Below the pieces are notes generated by a model, which was given only the letters and a program-made list of their open reading frames with translations, made no database searches and was not told where the DNA came from. Of a DNA stretch of 5,790 nt, positions 4,381-5,790 are shown piece after piece. The translations under genes and the position numbers were made by a program. The stretch is from Candidatus Caldarchaeum sp. (GTDB taxonomy: Archaea; Thermoproteota; Nitrososphaeria_A; Caldarchaeales; Caldarchaeaceae). Every line of letters starts with the position of its first letter. Positions within the stretch are counted from its first letter, which is position 1. The stretch lies in contig JANWZT010000080.1 in the NCBI GenBank assembly GCA_025054515.1, positions 1 to 5,790 on the forward strand. The letters are read 5' to 3'.

Positions 4381-5790
4381 CTATTTTCTTCTGGAGATGA
4401 TAATGGCCATTGCCACGGCGACGACGAAGAGGCTGATGAGGTTGAAGCCTTTCAGCGGATGGCCGGCGAACCAGAGGGCTCCGATGCCGTTGGGTATGCC
4501 GAGCCAGGCAAGATATCTGCCGAGCATGTTGAAGGTCGGCGCCAACGGGATGGTGAAGGCGAAAAGATACAGGAGCCCGGGCCTGTTCCGGCCGAACAAC
4601 ACCGTCCCGAAAACCGACAACGTGAGCAACCACGCAACCGCCGCGTGATACCAGCTTCCGGGGCTGAGATGGGCGTTTTCGAGACCACGGGGAGTTCCCT
4701 TCACTGGAGCGGTTCCGATGTATTCCGCGGGATACGGACCGGGGTAGGGCGTTCCTTCGGGCTGTTTGTAGGTGACGGTGATGTCGGGCGATGTGTTCCA
4801 GTTGACGGCGATGTATGCTCCAGTCGCCACAAGTATGGCGAGGCCGGCGAAGACGACGGCGAAAGCTATGCGGTAGGCACCGGCAACGGGTTCCGCCTGC
4901 TCAAGGCCTTTCCGGGCGTAGATTCCGAGCGATGCGGGGAAAGCGAGCAGAAGAAGCAAGTAGTAGATGCCGGCGGGAGCGACCCATACGATGCTCGGCA
5001 GTCCAAGCAGGTTGAAGGCGATGAGGCCGACGATGATGAGCGGCAGGCTTATCTCCATCAACCGCAGCGCGAGAACCCGAACCCTCTCCTTCACATCAAG
5101 CACATACATCGTCAACAAGATGAGCATCGAACTCGCTGCAAACATCGCCGCGTGGTCGTGCAACTGCACCAAAGCCGCCGGCGAAATAGGCGAATGAGTG
5201 GCCTTGAAGAGGGCCGATATGCCGAATCCCGCGACAACCGAAACGATTATGGAAATGGTCGGAACAAGGAAGACCCGTCGCGGCACCTCGATGTTTGAAA
5301 GGAATTCGAGCCGTGATTTCTGCGGATGTTCTTTCGTCGACAGCAGGGGTATGTTGACGCCGATGGCCGACAACGCAACGATGCCGAGCGCCACAAACCC
5401 GAGAAATTCAAGCCCCGACGCCGCCAACCCGATCACCGGAAGCTCATAGTAGGTGCCGGGAGCGGTCACGGCTTCAAACCGCCAAAGCGAAGGCCCTCCA
5501 ATCTCATAATACGTGGCGAGAACGCCTATCCAGAGAGTCGGCCCTATGAAGGTTCCCGCAATTATCAGCTTCTTCGCCCACGGCTTCAGCCGGAGGCTCG
5601 GCAGGAGCAGCGCCGCAATCATGATGAGTATTCCCCACCACGACGAATGGGCGTGGCCGACCTTCTCCCATTCGGGAACCGGCTTACCCCACGCCGCGGC
5701 ACCCCAGATACCCATCATACCCACCAACGTTCCCGAACCCATCGCAACCAACCCAGCCACAAACATCAGCAAATTCAAACCAAGAACAAC
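4381..5790 (-). CDS. polytopic membrane protein with histidine clusters, N-terminus off window
   Basis: The frame is open to the window edge; the first in-frame start candidate is TTG at 5778, but hydrophobic codons (VVLG) continue before it, so the true start is probably upstream. Counting from 5778 (465 residues), I see roughly 11-12 membrane segments: near 3-26, 48-62, 71-90, 115-140, 170-191, 209-228, 236-257, 262-284, 300-325, 378-396, 400-419 and 445-462. Histidines sit at segment starts: H42 and H44 (GHAHSSWWG), H207 and H209 (LHDHAAMF), H370 and H378 (ENAHLSPGSWYHAA), and H440. A proline- and tyrosine-rich external loop lies at about 330-375. The protein ends in a basic RRK tail. Such paired histidines recall heme- or metal-binding membrane proteins of the oxidase/NnrS type, but I see no HPEVY or HH motif of heme-copper oxidase subunit I and cannot name a family. 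Function is unknown; a role in respiration or metal/heme handling is conjecture. It has its own terminator and is not an obvious operon partner of AOR. Confidence 0.8.
   Translation of the reverse strand, partial: VVLGLNLLMFVAGLVAMGSGTLVGMMGIWGAAAWGKPVPEWEKVGHAHSSWWGILIMIAALLLPSLRLKPWAKKLIIAGTFIGPTLWIGVLATYYEIGGPSLWRFEAVTAPGTYYELPVIGLAASGLEFLGFVALGIVALSAIGVNIPLLSTKEHPQKSRLEFLSNIEVPRRVFLVPTISIIVSVVAGFGISALFKATHSPISPAALVQLHDHAAMFAASSMLILLTMYVLDVKERVRVLALRLMEISLPLIIVGLIAFNLLGLPSIVWVAPAGIYYLLLLLAFPASLGIYARKGLEQAEPVAGAYRIAFAVVFAGLAILVATGAYIAVNWNTSPDITVTYKQPEGTPYPGPYPAEYIGTAPVKGTPRGLENAHLSPGSWYHAAVAWLLTLSVFGTVLFGRNRPGLLYLFAFTIPLAPTFNMLGRYLAWLGIPNGIGALWFAGHPLKGFNLISLFVVAVAMAIIISRRK

Noticed and set aside
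4459..5298. Long plus-strand open frame (279 codons) opposite the membrane protein
   Set aside because: It is the antisense shadow of a gene with clear membrane segments. Its translation is charged and low in complexity, with no recognisable domain.
4381..5790. Heme-copper oxidase subunit I
   Set aside because: There is no HPEVY-type copper motif, no adjacent HH pair and no HxH near the expected tenth helix, and the histidines are spaced differently.
1..5790. CRISPR array, insertion sequence or toxin-antitoxin pair
   Set aside because: I found no regularly spaced repeats, transposase-like protein, terminal inverted repeats or small paired genes.

Overview
This window looks like chromosomal DNA from a thermophilic or anaerobic archaeon, probably from the Thermoproteota or the Thaumarchaeota/Aigarchaeota side. 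The signs are a tRNA-Leu gene without an encoded CCA, interrupted at the archaeal 37/38 intron position; A/T-rich box A-like elements about 26-31 nt before start codons that lack a Shine-Dalgarno sequence; a tungsten-type aldehyde:ferredoxin oxidoreductase (AOR); and a paired MoaD/ThiS-like ubiquitin-fold protein and E1-like activating enzyme. The lineage is an inference from gene content only. Two genes, a PhnB-like VOC protein and a DUF4256 protein, resemble families I know mainly from bacteria and may have been acquired.

Layout: (1) 1-412 (+), the 3' part of a PhnB-like VOC protein whose N-terminus lies off the window. (2) 420-533 (-), tRNA-Leu(UAA), convergent with the VOC gene and carrying two short insertions, one at 37/38 and one in the D arm. 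(3) 534-655, a spacer with no gene I can support. (4) 656-1210 (-), a DUF4256 protein. (5) 1211-1345, a divergent promoter region. (6) 1346-1636 and 1685-2419 (+), a two-gene unit encoding a MoaD/ThiS-like sulfur carrier or ubiquitin-fold protein ending in GG and its MoeB/ThiF-type adenylating enzyme. (7) 2424-4256 (-), a complete AOR, tail to tail with the E1-like gene across only 4 bp. (8) 4257-4380, a spacer holding the AOR promoter and ribosome binding site plus the T-rich terminator of the next gene. (9) 4381-5790 (-), a large polytopic membrane protein with conserved-looking histidine clusters, whose N-terminus probably lies off the window.

Functionally the centre is coherent. AOR needs a tungsten bis-pterin cofactor and a 4Fe-4S cluster, both of whose ligand motifs are present. 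The dithiolene sulfur of the pterin is delivered by a MoaD-type protein thiocarboxylated through a MoeB-type E1, and the neighbouring pair encodes such proteins. The least understood parts are the histidine-bearing membrane protein, the doubly interrupted tRNA, and whether the ubiquitin-like pair serves cofactor synthesis, tRNA thiolation or protein conjugation.
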